DNA of 64,000 nucleotides from Bryum argenteum (taxonomy: Eukaryota; Streptophyta; Bryopsida; Bryales; Bryaceae), in contig CM073322.1 of the NCBI GenBank assembly GCA_037043015.1, positions 33,563,364-33,627,363 on the forward strand, given 5' to 3'. The first letter of the stretch is position 1, and every line of letters starts with the position of its first letter. The notes under the pieces were generated by a model. The model did no database searches, was not told the DNA's origin, and was given only the letters and a program-made list of their open reading frames with translations. Position numbers and translations under genes: made by a program. Below are positions 13,109-25,500 of this stretch, piece after piece.

Positions 13109-13704
13109 TTAGATCACATATGTACTAATGCCATTGCTATACATCTTGTGCATGTATCACTTACTTTGATCATTGAAGGAGAGAAACCTATGTTCTCCCT
13201 TATATTCGCCACTTTCATTGCAAGGTGAATATTTACATCTTGATATGTACTTTGAGAATCTAGTAGCGAAATTGTACATGTTGATGTTAACAAAATCTCA
13301 AATGATTCACCATTTGTGAGATCATGATATTGAAAGTTTGTTGCAAAGCTTACATGGTTGTCTCATGATTACTTAATACATCTTTGTTGATATGCAATTT
13401 TTTATTTGTATGTTTTTTTTATTTTCTTTTCTCGGAAGTAACACGAAGTGCTTCACTCAATAAGTGATCATAAATTACAAACAATAGGATGATTGCATAA
13501 ATGGTGCAAAAAACCAAAACACGACATTTATTTTGGAACAACTTTTGGAATCCAAATTAGACACTTGTTTTAAATCCATTGTTGTAGTTTAACTTGCTTT
13601 CTTACGGTTGGATTCCAATTTGAATGAAGTTTTTACAGTAGAAACCTTACTTCCTTCCGAGATGCGAGGAAGTTATGGCATTTGTGCAAGGGGTCTATTA
13701 TTGC

Positions 13705-13706
<2 letters not shown>

Positions 13707-13737
<31 letters not shown>
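13707..13737 (+). repeat. Poly(T) run of 31
   Basis: An uninterrupted T homopolymer. It may be the reversed poly(A) tail of a retroposed sequence. Confidence 0.9.
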
Positions 13738-13743
<6 letters not shown>

Positions 13744-13769
13744 GGGGTAATATTTGGCCATTATATGCG

Positions 13770-14070
13770 CAAAGAAAATTTTCCCATGGTCTTTTTTTGG
13801 TTTGACAGAGTTAACGAGATGAATGTAAATAGCTTTCTGGTTGGTGATTTTTTTATTACAATGGCCTTGTTAGTATCATTTACATTGTAAATTAAAAATT
13901 ACAAAATTTTGTGGTCTTTTTGGGTACTAATACGTTACAATCGAACAATCTATGAGACCTTAGGGCTCAATATTTGACCCATGACCTACAATATGTCTTT
14001 TACAAGATTGTATGGTTAAAATTTGAATGACTTACCTTTCTTTTCATCTATGACGCTTCTCTAAAGATGT
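13770..14070 (+). repeat. Dispersed repeat, inverted partner at 36680-36990
   Basis: This segment aligns by eye along its length with the reverse complement of 36680-36990. Shared blocks include TGGTGA followed by TTTTTATTACA, CAATCTATGA, CAATATTTGACCCA and ACAAGATTGTATGGTT. A third, shorter relative lies at about 7250-7320. It has no coding potential, and the class is unknown (decayed LTR or non-autonomous element). Confidence 0.65.
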
Positions 14071-14491
14071 GTTTTTTGGCTAAAAACATGCTAGGGCGGT
14101 TAGGAGTTAAGGGGTATCGGAACCACCTTTTGAAATGGTGAGTTTGCTTCCTAAAAAAGTGTTCTACAGGATCTTGATTCTTGGACCTTGTATATAGTAG
14201 TAGATATCGATTTGATTCAAAGTTCGGGCAATATAATTTCAAAGAAAAATGATGTATTGTCTCACAAATCTTGACCCTAGTGGAAACATGGTCCTTGTAC
14301 ACCCCACGAGTACACACATAGTGGCACACTACACCCACACTACACCTGAGCTTGGTTGCAGTGTGCCACTAGGAGTGAACTCATGGTGATGGTTGTGAGG
14401 CCCCTGGGGTGGCACCAAGATTTGTCTTGTGACCAATGAGGTAAAGTCATTACGAATAGACGCTCTATTCTTCGATTGTGAGGGTTGGAGT

Positions 14492-14496
<5 letters not shown>

Positions 14497-14535
<39 letters not shown>
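14497..14535. repeat. (TA)n microsatellite
   Basis: About 19 uninterrupted TA dinucleotides. Confidence 0.95.
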
Positions 14536-14540
<5 letters not shown>

Positions 14541-14871
14541 TTGTGAGTAATGAGAGACATCTGATAAGAATTTTTATAAATTGAAACAACTGTATCTTGA
14601 ACCCCAATCTTATTTAAATGCTGGAATTCCGCATAAATGGCAGATTTGGGTGCTCAGAAAAATAATAAAATGAAATTTAAAAAAAAAAAAAAATGGAAAA
14701 AAAACTATTGTAAAAATGTGAAATTTGCCCAAAATTGAAAGAACAAGGTGTCAATTTCTGAGGTTTAAGGTAGTATTACAGGGAATAATGATGAAGGTTT
14801 TGGGAGAGGTGTGATATTATAGAGAGCAACAAAGATGTAACAAAAACTGAGTACAAATAATTATACAAAAA

Positions 14872-15176
14872 TACTAGTAGAAAATAGTGTCGAAAATGGT
14901 GTCCTCAATTACGTGTCTAGAATTACATAGAACCACTCATTTCTTCCTACAGCGTTGTATCCTCAAATCAATTAACACAGCTACCAAAATTATGTAATTT
15001 TGTTTACAACATAGAAGACCAACCTAAGCTAGTATTGAATTAGTAGAAAATTCATTGAAAATTGACAAGTGTAATAATTGATTGAAGGACACAAAATTAT
15101 AGGAAAAGAAAAGCGATTCTATGTAATTCTGGACATGTAATTACATACAAAAGTTGGACACCATTTTCTACTAGTA
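14872..15176. mobile_element. CACTA-type MITE with ~60-bp TIRs
   Basis: The ends read TACTAGTAGAAAAT... and, inverted, ...ATTTTCTACTAGTA. Terminal inverted repeats extend about 60 bp inward and include an inverted AGAATTACATAGAA block (14922-14935, 15116-15129 region). AAA on both sides (14869-14871, 15177-15179) fits the 3-bp target duplication of CACTA elements. The core CTAGTAGAAAA matches known plant CACTA termini; the first base is T rather than C. It encodes nothing. Confidence 0.8.
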
Positions 15177-15472
15177 AAAGTCACCATTTGCGGGTAACAA
15201 ATGCAAGTTCTGGTGTGACGTAATGGAACTAACTTGGAATTCTGTCATTTAAGAGGAATTCCCGCTTACAATAGTAGAAAAGAGCACGTCAAATAATTTC
15301 CCAAATATGGCCTCATTCGTCTTATGAAGGGTTAATCAGCCACTTTGCCATTTAGTAGGGCAACTGAAAGCAATTGAATGTCAATGCAAGCACACCGGTT
15401 GATAACTTAATTCTACACTCATTCATTCATGAAGTTTAGTCATAAGCGGAACAGATTGAGAAACATTGAAAT

Positions 15473-15563
15473 CACTAGTAGAAAAGTGTCGTAAATATAC
15501 CAGGCAATATACCAGGGAGGGGCACACCCCATGTGGTGTACTTACGACATTTTTCTACTCGTG
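15473..15563. mobile_element. Miniature CACTA MITE (91 bp), near-complete hairpin
   Basis: The element begins CACTAGTAGAAAAGTGTCGT and ends in the inverse of CACGAGTAGAAAAATGTCGT, so almost the whole element folds on itself. It is flanked on both sides by AAT (15470-15472, 15564-15566), the 3-bp duplication expected for CACTA transposons. It is too short to encode anything. Confidence 0.85.
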
Positions 15564-16329
15564 AATGTTTCGTTTGAAAAGAAATTCCTAGTGGGCAGGG
15601 CTCACAAAACGGCTCCAAGTAGGACTGTTGCTGCAAGTGAAGACTCATCTTCCTGTCCACTTCAGAGTATTCATACCAGCTGACTTGCAATTCCAAATGC
15701 TGTTACAGCTAGCTCTTTACTCCAGCTTTCACTGATGATTTTGTTCTTTGAATCGAATGCCGAATAACTGATGCTGACAATGTATAAATCGAAATTGCTG
15801 TTTGCTGGTACTGGGGTGTGGTTTAATTGTGCACAAGAAGCTTACATGTCGAGAATCATGACAAGTTGACTTGATCAAGATGACTTTACTGTTCCATCAA
15901 TGCATGCTACATTACAGTACTGTAGTTCCCTTTGATCGACGAGGCATTTGCAAAGCGATCGAAGCACGGCTTAATGGTGGAGTGCGTTACGCTACTTGAG
16001 TGGTTTTTAGCGATTCACCTCTGCTACGTTTAGGTTCATATTTCATTCGTTTGATCATCGAGGGTGGCTATCGGGAGGGAAGCAGGCTGGAATTGGTGGA
16101 TCTTTAGGGTTTCGATTTACCGACAGCGTTGATCGGAGGTTTATGTAGGTCACCATCCTCCCTAGTCATATACTGTGTACAATTTTCCTCAGGAAACCCG
16201 TCCAATTTGTGGATCCATTGCCTGGAGCGATCGCAAATGATTACGAGTGTTGCTAGAGTATTAGGGCTGCATGCTCACGGAACCTCGTTAGCCCATTTTT
16301 TATCTTGAGGAAAACCCCAGCAGTTTCTA

Positions 16330-16980
16330 AAACATTGTATCCGAACTAGCAAACATCATTAGAACCACTAGACTGAAATCTTTGAAGTGTTCAGAAGCCT
16401 CGTGTTGGTTTAGTTTGATGTTGAGTATTTTTGTCGGTAGAATCTCCTTCACCCGCGCTTGTTGAACTGGTTTTCTGACTTGGTGGCGCTTCTAACTCAA
16501 GGCGATCATCTCTAGAGTTATACCTGTATGTGTTATTCACATCCTTGCACTCCTTCAAAATTCCTGTTTCTTCCATATTCATTCTCCACTTCTGGGCAAA
16601 GTCCTCTGGCTTGCAGCTAAGGTAGGTCAGTCTGTGATGAAAGGGTTTGAGATTTCCATATGAAATTACTCTAGTAGGATGGCTCCCGATCTAGCAATCA
16701 TCAGATGTTTTCGGTGTATTTTTGCAGTGGCAATCTTTCTGCAAGCTGACGCAATATCAAGACATTATCAACCTTGTTTTCTACTACAGAGGCGGCCATA
16801 ATCTAGGCATGTGATAGTTTGGCTGTCGGCACTCTCTGAAGCCCAAGGCCTTCTCACTTTCCCGGAACGATTTGGTCGCTTTGCATTTGTTGCTGAGAGC
16901 ATTTTTGGACCATATATGTAGAGTAGTGTGCTCGAGAAAAGTAAATCTTTGGACGTGTGTAAAATCCATCGAAGGCCGTC
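16330..16980 (+). repeat. Left flank arm of the inverted TNL duplication
   Basis: Upstream of the plus-strand TNL gene, this DNA matches the reverse complement of about 30190-30890. Shared blocks include the CAGAAGCCTCG region, CTGGTT...TTGGTGGCGCTTCTAACT, AGGGTTTGAGATTTCCA and TTTTTGCAGTGGCA. The duplication therefore copied at least ~650 bp of promoter and 5' region together with the gene. Confidence 0.7.
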
Positions 16981-19900
16981 ATGGCAGAGCATGAAATAGA
17001 GCCAACAGCCAAAAGGCGGTATGTTTATTTATTTTTGATGACGACAGAGCTCATGCACAGTTGCTGATGCAGTTCATATGTACTCTAGTCCTTTGATATC
17101 CAAGTGTTCGCAGTTGGTGGGCCGAGATTTGTATTGCTAAAATGTCAAGTCACTAGCTGCTGAAGATTGTGATTCTTACATGTGATTCTTCGATTAGTAA
17201 TGTGTGGTGTTGATTTGTGCAGACGACTTCCTCAGCCCCTTCCCAAGCACATCATATTTTTAAGTCACAGCGGGAAAGAGAAAGCATTTGCTGAACAACT
17301 GTGCGAGGATTTAAATGGGATGAATCATTATCCTTTTTTCGATCAAGATACAGACAGTTTACCAAAGGGAGAGAGCTTTCCTTCTTTGATTTTCTCAGCT
17401 GCAGAACAGTGCTTGTTGGCAGTGGTCTTGCTGTCAAAAGGATATTTGAGTTCGAAATGGCCCATGCTGGAGCTGAGCACCTTCGTGAAGTCCAAGAAGG
17501 GGAAAAATCCAAATCTGAAACTGTTCCCCCTCTTCTATAAGCTGTCGCCGAGTGACCTCTCTGCCGAACAAGTGGAGACGAAGTGGAAGGAGTTCTGGAA
17601 GAAGTTGGTGGAGGAGGATAAAGTATCGGCCGAGGAGATTGCCTCATGGAGTGATGCTGTGCGAGAGTTGCGGGTGTGTAACGGCATGGAGTTTAGCAAG
17701 TATGGGACTTCGGAAGTAAAGTACAGGGCAGCCGTTGTGGAGGAGATCTGTAACAACGTGCCTCCAATGATGAAGTATAAGACTGACGACATTCGAGGAT
17801 ATGAACGCCTTTGTGAGGTATGTTGGAGGCGATTACTGAACAGAATAGTATTTGTAACTTGAAGATCTTAAAATGATAGCACTTGAAGCTTTGAACGCCT
17901 TTAAGCTTGGTGTATGTTGGATCTCTTACAGATAACGTCAAGGATGTTCGAGGAGGGAACATCTGAGGAGATCACTTGTAGGGAAGGATGTTGGTATCTA
18001 GGATTATATGGGCTTGGTGGGGTGGGGAAATCTACCCTTTGTAAAGCTATGTGCAGTTATTTCCAAGAGATGTATGGAATGAGGGTATGTCATGTAGAGC
18101 TGCCAAGCAATGCAGAGGAGCTGTCAAGCGCTGCAAGAAAGGATCAATTTTCAAGATTAAAATCTGTAATACAAGAGTTGGCTAGATCTGGCAAAAGGAT
18201 TATAGACAACATCCACTCAGAATCTCAGGTTTGAACTTTCAGATCTACTCATGGTCTTTGAATGAATTGCACTATGCGGAGGATAATTAAACGGGTGATA
18301 CATGTTATGATACATGATTCCTGATGGAAGGAGAGCTAATCTGCTATATGAATTTGGTTGTTTGTTGTATAGGGACTGGAATGGTTACAAAATCGATTGA
18401 GAAGCCATCCACCAGTATTCCTTGCCGTGGATAATGTTGGAGACTCTGAGAGCTCCCGAGATGAAGCACGAGGATTAGTGAAGACTATACTTGCAAGTGG
18501 TAGTAAGGTGATGGTTACATCGAGGAGTCGAGCGATTTTGGAATCCATATTTTGTGAGGAAAAGTATTGTAAGCCCATATCAAGGTTGGAAGCACATGAA
18601 GCGAGAGAGCTATTTCTCTCAGTGGCTGCTCCAAAGAAATTATCATGCCTGCTACAATCATCCGAGGAGAAGATTGTAGAAGCGTGTCTTACACAATGTC
18701 TATTTGCAGAAGATGGGTATGTCATGCAACAATACCATCCTCTTATCCTAAGGGCACTAGGGAGCTACTTCCATGACGTGGGTGAAGATAATATCATGAA
18801 TTGGCGAGAACATATATTGGTTGAGAACAAATTACAAGGATTAAGAGAATCCAAGCATGTAAAAGATATTTTGGGTTTGAACTACTCTTCATTGGATGAC
18901 TCGACAAAATTGATATTTTTGGATGTGGCATTGTTGATGAATGGAAATGGTAGAAAGCTCATTGAGGGAGTAAGTTTTAGGGAGACATCAAATAATCACA
19001 AGTGGCGCATATCTTTTATTGCCACATTGCATGGATTATCTCGACTTTCTGTGGAAAAGAAGGTTAGTAACTTACAACCTTTTTTGGATGTTTGACATTC
19101 TTGTGGGTGTCCAAGAGGGTGTGTTTCTTGTTATTTGATTTTGAAAAGTTTGAAGCATAGAAATGGTTAGTAGAATTTGATAGTTTCATGATGCTATTTT
19201 TGGGCAGGTGAAGGAATTACAACGGAAATCTCTAATTTACGAGTCAAGTCGAACTTTGGGAATGCATGACCTGTATATAGAGTTTGCCAAGTTATTGGTG
19301 AAGGAAGGTTGTAAAGAAAGAGAGTGGTGGGTAAGTTTGAAAAAATGGGCAACAGGAATCAACATTGGATTGGCGAGGAGATTGCACTTTGAGGGGGACC
19401 TGTGGAAACAGCAGAAGATTTTCTGTAATTTTCAGCAACTACAACAATGTCGGAGATTAGAGTGCCTTGTGTTGATTTGTTGCCATGCCCCAGAAAATTC
19501 TAGTTTTGATTTGGGGCGCTTGAAGAGCCTTCGTGTATTGATCTTACGTAATGTAGCAGGCATGGTGGAGATTGTGTGTAATTGTGAAGAAGAAGGTGAT
19601 GAAACGAATCTTCAAGAACTTCAAATTGTATCCATATATGGAGGTGCGCTAGTGCGGATTCCGTTTATAACACATTGTTATAATCTCAAGTCTCTAAAGT
19701 TAGAGTACGTGGGAAAGCAGGTGGTTGATTATATCTATTCTCCAGAAACCAACATATTTGAGAAATTGAAGGCATTAAAAGATTTACATCTTATGTACTC
19801 CAATTGGACATGGCATGTGCATTCGGAAGAAATTCTGAGGAATGCATCGAGTCTGCAATCCCTATCCCTCAAGAAAGTGGAATTGCATTTGGATACCTGG

Positions 19901-20277
19901 TTAGCATATTCCGAAAGTATGGGGTTGGAAGTGCATGTGGATAGCTCACCATTTTGGCAAGCTACTAGGATACTTGATGTAAGCGGACTTGGGCGCTTGA
20001 CTTCTTTTGTCTGCCCTCTCTCTTTGTATGACCCAGTTAGGCTTTGAACACCTATCTCCGTATTGCTCCCAAGTTTTGGGGTTCAAAGGAGTAGACCGAC
20101 TATCCCATCTGACTACGTTGGACTTACAAGGTTATTTCAACCTTTGCGTATTGCCAAACCTTGACATACTGCCCAATTTACGAGAGATTTGTATACGCAA
20201 ATGTTGTTTTCTTGAAGATAATATGCATTTTTTGAAGAGATATCAAGAATTCAAAAAACATCACATCTACTACAAGG
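16981..20277 (+). pseudogene. TIR-NBS-LRR gene, frameshifted in LRR (TNL-1)
   Basis: An intracellular immune-receptor type protein. Exons: 16981-17018, 17223-17817, 17932-18228, 18373-19062, 19208-~20277, all GT-AG and in frame. ATG 16981 opens exon 1 (MAEHEIEPTAKRR). Exon 2 is a TIR domain (IIFLSHSGKEKAF ... KWPMLELSTFV). Exon 3 has the P-loop GLGGVGKST. Exon 4 has a kinase-2-like FLAVDNVGD and an RNBS-B-like KVMVTSRSR. Exon 5 has an MHD-type MHDLYIEF followed by leucine-rich repeats. Compared with its twin at 26.7-30.2 kb, the LRR frame is broken by one extra T in the TTTT run at 20005-20008. The first frame stops at 20045-20047, while the next frame continues the LRR to a GT donor after 20277. 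The final exon was not found. It could be a recent pseudogene, a shortened receptor or a sequencing error. Confidence 0.85.
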
Positions 20278-20315
20278 TATGCATGATGACATATCCACAT
20301 TGTGAATGCCTTTAG

Positions 20316-21592
20316 TTATTAAAGTAAAAAAAGCATTGTTGGTTACTCTTAAAACTTGAGATTGGAATAATTGGAGATATTTTTCATGTATTACTAAACA
20401 ATTGACTTTATCCCTTAGCTTAATGTTGGTTACTTTGAAATGTGAAGTCATGTGTCAAGTGGTAAGGTTGAGTTGTTATACTAGTTATTTCTTCTATCCA
20501 AGATATATGTTTCTTAGAGAGCTCATTAAACAAAAAATGTTAAATAAATAAGTATGTAATATTTAGAGTTTTCTAATACAAGTACTTTCATTGATAAATA
20601 TTCATTGAAGTATTGTTCATGTTTGGATGACAAATCTTGAAATGTCTAGAATTGTACTAATAAAGTAAAGCCTTGCAAACCAGAACAAAAAGAGCATGAG
20701 CCTTTAAAACCCTTGAATGTGTTGTGTGAGAGATTGCATGAAAGGCTTGAGAGTGAGTGTTGTATAAGAGATTGCAGATGATAAATATGTGAAGATTGTG
20801 CAGGGCAATGACGGCCATCGACCTTTTTGCAACCGACCAAGGTGCAAAGTTTGTGCAAATCGCCAGGAGAGATTAAGAGGAACATGTCAATTGGAGCATT
20901 GTGGCATTTGTGCTATGTAAAGACATTAAAGACTAAGAATGTAGTACAAAGTTCCCTAGATGTTTTATATGCCTAAGCATGCGCGGTGCCTGCTTATCAT
21001 GGCTCAAATAATCTGACAATGATACTATGATAGAGGTTCTAAACTTTGCAAATTATCTCATGATAATGCCATTTTAAGAGTCAAAGCTTCAATTGAATAC
21101 ATATTGATTTTCTCATAAATGAAACATTCATGTTTCAAATTTATTACTTAGTACAAGGTTAGATGTCTACCATGTTATGGAAAAATTGCAATTTAGGAAA
21201 GTTAAGCTTTCACCTATAGTGCTTTGAGGTGAAAGATCTTCATCAATTTAATTGGTGAAGAGCAGATTATTGGAAATGAGAACTCGTTCTTGACGGTTGT
21301 CGAATGAAACCAACTGATTTCTTGTACGTTCTAAAAGACAGAGAATGAGTGCAATGGGTTGACAAGCTTAACGAACTTGCTTGTATTTCTCCCTAACTAC
21401 CATTTCCAATGTGGTGAGTGAAACCTCTTTTGGAACACTCTTGTACGATTTGATTGGGGCAACATGTTTTGTAAGCTTGGAGGAGTGCACATTGGTGGAA
21501 ATGCAAGTTTGGTTATATTGCAATCTAAAATGTTGAAGGAAAGGATTTAAAGTTGTAAGGTAAAAAGTGAACTACCTGTGTATACAGTGGTG
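20316..21592. other. AT-rich spacer between the TNL genes, no gene seen
   Basis: No coding region or clear transposon border was found. It might hold the missing last exon of TNL-1, but none could be recognised. Confidence 0.4.
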
Positions 21593-21594
21593 CT

Positions 21595-21750
21595 TGGATT
21601 AGATAAACGTTTTCGGACAGACAAAAACGTTGATCTTATCCAAGCGTTGACCATAACGAAACAATGCCTCTTTGCATAATAAAGGGACAGGGACAGCATT
21701 CTTGACTAGACGTTGATCTTAACGAGGTTGATCTTATCTAGGTACCACTG
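21595..21750. mobile_element. Pogo/Tc1-mariner-like MITE (156 bp)
   Basis: Terminal inverted repeats begin CAGTGGT (left CAGTGGTGCTTGGATTAGAT, right inverse CAGTGGTACCTAGATAAGAT). TA on both sides (21593-21594, 21751-21752) fits the TA target duplication. The inner sequence repeats ACGTTGATCTTA motifs. It is non-coding and so non-autonomous. Confidence 0.75.
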
Positions 21751-22267
21751 TATGAAAGCCATGTGTGTGCCATGTGCGGTATATCTGGATCCATGAGATT
21801 TGTGGATCAATATTTATTGATCATAGATTTTAGGAAACAATGCAATTCTATGTTGACATGGTATCATTAAGTGGTTGTAAGATTATTTATAAATCTAAAT
21901 AACTACTCTTGGACTAGGAGCGGTCTAAAAGCATCACATTGGGGGCTCTCCCATTACTATTTGAATACAAAAGTGAACTAAATTGGTTAAATTTTTCTAC
22001 CATCGGCCTTCTCACAAAGCCTAATCCGCTTTCGCTCGCTGCTACTTAGTCTCAGTTGACTACCTTTCCTTTAGCTACTTAGATTTTTCAGTTCGCTAAG
22101 TTTTGAAAGTCCAAAACATACAACACACTTATGGGCCGTCAAGAATTGAGGAGAATTATATTCTACCTATTCTAATGACAATGGCGAGATCTAACACGTT
22201 TACATTTTTCTGCGACCTGCGAAGAGAGCTGCATTCACTGGATCTTTTGGAAAAAGGTTAAAAATTT

Positions 22268-22549
22268 ATGTTACAATTTTTAGCTCCATTTTATTCCAAT
22301 CTGAGTGGTCTTATTGTGTGTACTTTGTTAGGAAGCATTATTCTTTTTGTTATCCCTGATCCCAAAATTCGAATGATACGAAGTATTGGTTTGTGCACCT
22401 CTTCTATTACTTGTCTATATTCCCTTCTCTATCAGATACAATTCGATAATTCTACACCCAAATTTCAATTTGTAGAAACCATTCGATGGCTTCCTGACAT
22501 TACATTATATATCAATTACATAGTATACTCAATTCTATACAATCAATAA
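22268..22549 (+). pseudogene. nad4: Mitochondrial nad4 5' fragment in the nucleus (NUMT)
   Basis: The frame from ATG 22268 reads as the N-terminus of NADH dehydrogenase subunit 4 (starts MLQFLAPFYSNLSG, with SIILFVIPDPKIR, RSIGLCTS, and FQFVETIRWLP). I recognise it from bryophyte mitochondrial nad4. Similarity stops after RWLP near 22495, where the frame drifts to a stop at 22547-22549, so only ~75 of ~495 codons remain. Upstream DNA (about 21960-22267) may also be mitochondrial spacer, but I cannot prove it. It is not functional here: in the nucleus and truncated. Confidence 0.88.
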
Positions 22550-25500
22550 AGAGATTATACGCAACCTACCTTTGTTGATGCTTTATGCTTTATGCTCACC
22601 TAAAAAATTTCTTTCCCAATTTGTGTTTGGTAGGTAGCTTTATTGAATATTGTAATATTAAAATAAGTGGTATTTTTGACTTTGTAATTCAAAGACACAT
22701 CAAGTTTAAAAGTAATTTTGCTCAAAATCAACTACTTGATATTTCTAAGTGCCATTATTCCTGTAAATGCTTGGATTTTCCAATGTGTGCGGTAAAATAA
22801 CAAGAATCTATTTGTGAGCATTTTATACAAGTACTCTATAAAACCTTGTAGTTATAGATTCTTGATTCACCTTTTGAAAAATCTAAGATAAGTTCATTGA
22901 CTTGCAAGTTCATTCATATAGAAAAGTTGAAGCTGTTGAGGCTATACCCTTGTGCATTTAGGGGTTAAGATATTGGAAGTGCATTGTCCTTTTACATCAA
23001 TCTCTACCATTCTTTGGTACTAAAATTATGCACTACACAGCATTCATGTTGTCTCTCAATTTCAAAAACATTCTTCATCTGTTAAAGTCAATGTCTAAAA
23101 GGTGTTGGTCGTACCTTCTGGTTGTCAAAATAACATTCACTCTCTTTTCTAAAGACACATCAAGTTTGCCAATGTGTAAGTAGATTTCTATTTTACGGTT
23201 AGATGAACAAAATTATGTTGTACATTTTTTTAATCATTCCATGATAGTAGGTTAAATATTATTAAGTAGTGTAGAATACTCAAAGCACAAACCACAACAC
23301 TAAATGTGAATAATGGACTTTTTCACAACATTGAAACCCTAATCAATAGTATCTATTGACTTCGGCAAACTTTGGAAAATCCAAATACGAATTTACTGAC
23401 ATTGAAGTTTATCAATTTCACCCTAAGCTTTTATTAAATGAGTTCCAAAAGATCTTCTAGTTCAGCTCATCCTTGTTAACTTTCTAATTTTCTCAATAAT
23501 TTTGTCCAATTAATTGCTTCTTTCAAAAACTTGCATATTAATTTATGAAGATTACAATAATAAAAGAGAAACTTAAACTTGTGAAATTACATATTATATT
23601 AATAAAAATTACATGAGTAAAAGACAAACTTTTACTTATAGATTTTCCTCTCAATGTTTCCGAGAAAAGTGCAACATAGGCACCCAGAACACGATGAAGC
23701 ACAACTAATTGGTAACCATGACAAGCTGTATTGTTTCATGAAAAGCACAACCACAACATAGTACAAGGCGAATACCTTCAAATTACTAATATACTATTAA
23801 AAAACTAATATATCCCCTCAGTATCATGACTTTATCAACCTCACATGACAAGATATTTAACATACAGTGGTGAAAAGTGAATCCTTGATACAACACAATC
23901 TGAACATTGCACTAAATACCATCATCAGTATAATATTTACATTTGAGGGAAACTAAACAACTAAAGATCCAAACATATACAACAGATACGTTCTCCTGCA
24001 TATCCAACATACAAACCACACCCTACCCAAGTACCACTCAAATGGAGTGATCCTAAATAAGAGTCACAAGATCTTGATGAAAATGCACCTCAATGGATTT
24101 ACAGCTATATACCAAAACCTCAACTTGATACTCAATCTCATGTAATTCATTTTCAAAACCATTCGCTACGGAAGCTCTAGGAACATGAAGACCTAAAAAC
24201 CTCTGGAAAATGCAAGCGTTTTATCGTCTATTCATGTAGCTATGGAGGAATATGTCGTACTCGGCAGTGATCCTCGACATGCTGAAGCTCCGATCGACGT
24301 CTGCCAGAACATGAGCAATTATATCAATAACGTACTGATTGAGACCGAGACGTCTTCCGATGCATGTGCGAAAAGGTCAATGCAAACGAATCAGTACAAT
24401 CTGGATTGATTGTTGAGTATTGCTAATTGCTTTGCAAGAGCAGAGATTAGATGGAGATATGTATGAGTATGTACCTGTGGATGCACAAAACAACAAAAAA
24501 AAGAAACTGTCTCCGCCATCGATCGCTCCCGATCCACCCTTCGACGGCGCGCTGCCTGAGTCTCTGAGTCTCTCTCAAGCGCGCCTTGCGCGGCAGCAAT
24601 GGCTTCGAGATATCGATCTTTCTCCGTCAGGACAAGTAAAAGTCTCTGTGTGTACACGAGTCGGAGTACGAAATTCTCCAAGAATTCGTTGCTACGGAGG
24701 ACAAGCCAGTTGACGAGCGATACGGCTGCTAATGCTCAACCGACAAGCTTGCCATTGCAAAATTGCCATGATCATATTTACACACCTCTGAATCATCCTC
24801 CTGAAGATCCTCCGCATGCTCCTCCTAGGAGTTGGTTGTCGTCCTCTATATATCCTCGTCTCGACCGGGTCCTTGGATTCCAAGACCTCCACCCATTTTC
24901 TCATTATTGTATCGAAATCTAGATTGCCTTCTTCTACCCACCAAGCATGTGTGTCAAGTCTGTTGAAAAACAAGGAGACTGGAAAGGTTATCAAGCATGC
25001 ACGATAAACTGTTTTCATTTGAATGTTCATGAATATTGATTCTCATACCACGTTTATGTATCTTGTACAGTATGACCAATCAATCACGTGTAGTGCCGAA
25101 CAATTTATAGAGTAACAAATGGCTTGATCATTTTCAAATTACAGAACTTTCTTAGTTTTCGATGTGCTCACTAACCCCATTCTTGATTTGAGAAATTTAC
25201 ATAAAAATTTGTAGCATTATATTTGTTAAAATACGGCCTTTTTTAATCATCAACCTTGTTTGAGAATCCACCCTATTCATTCCCAAAGTTCAAGCATTTC
25301 TTTAGGTTTTATAGGTTGCATGAGGGTAAAAATTGCATAGACATGTTTCCAACTCACTTAAGAACAAGAGATTGGAGAGCCACACTTCAAATTTACTCAT
25401 AAAATTGGTACTTTGGGCTCACAAAATACATCAAACCCATTTTGCAATAAGGGAAAAAATACTTATTTTTTCAACTTTAATTGTTACAATCTCACAATTG

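Noticed and set aside
24599-24922. 107-codon plus-strand frame starting MASRYRSFSVRTSKS
   Set aside because: The start looks like a mitochondrial presequence, but the rest has no family resemblance, and an equally long antisense frame overlaps.
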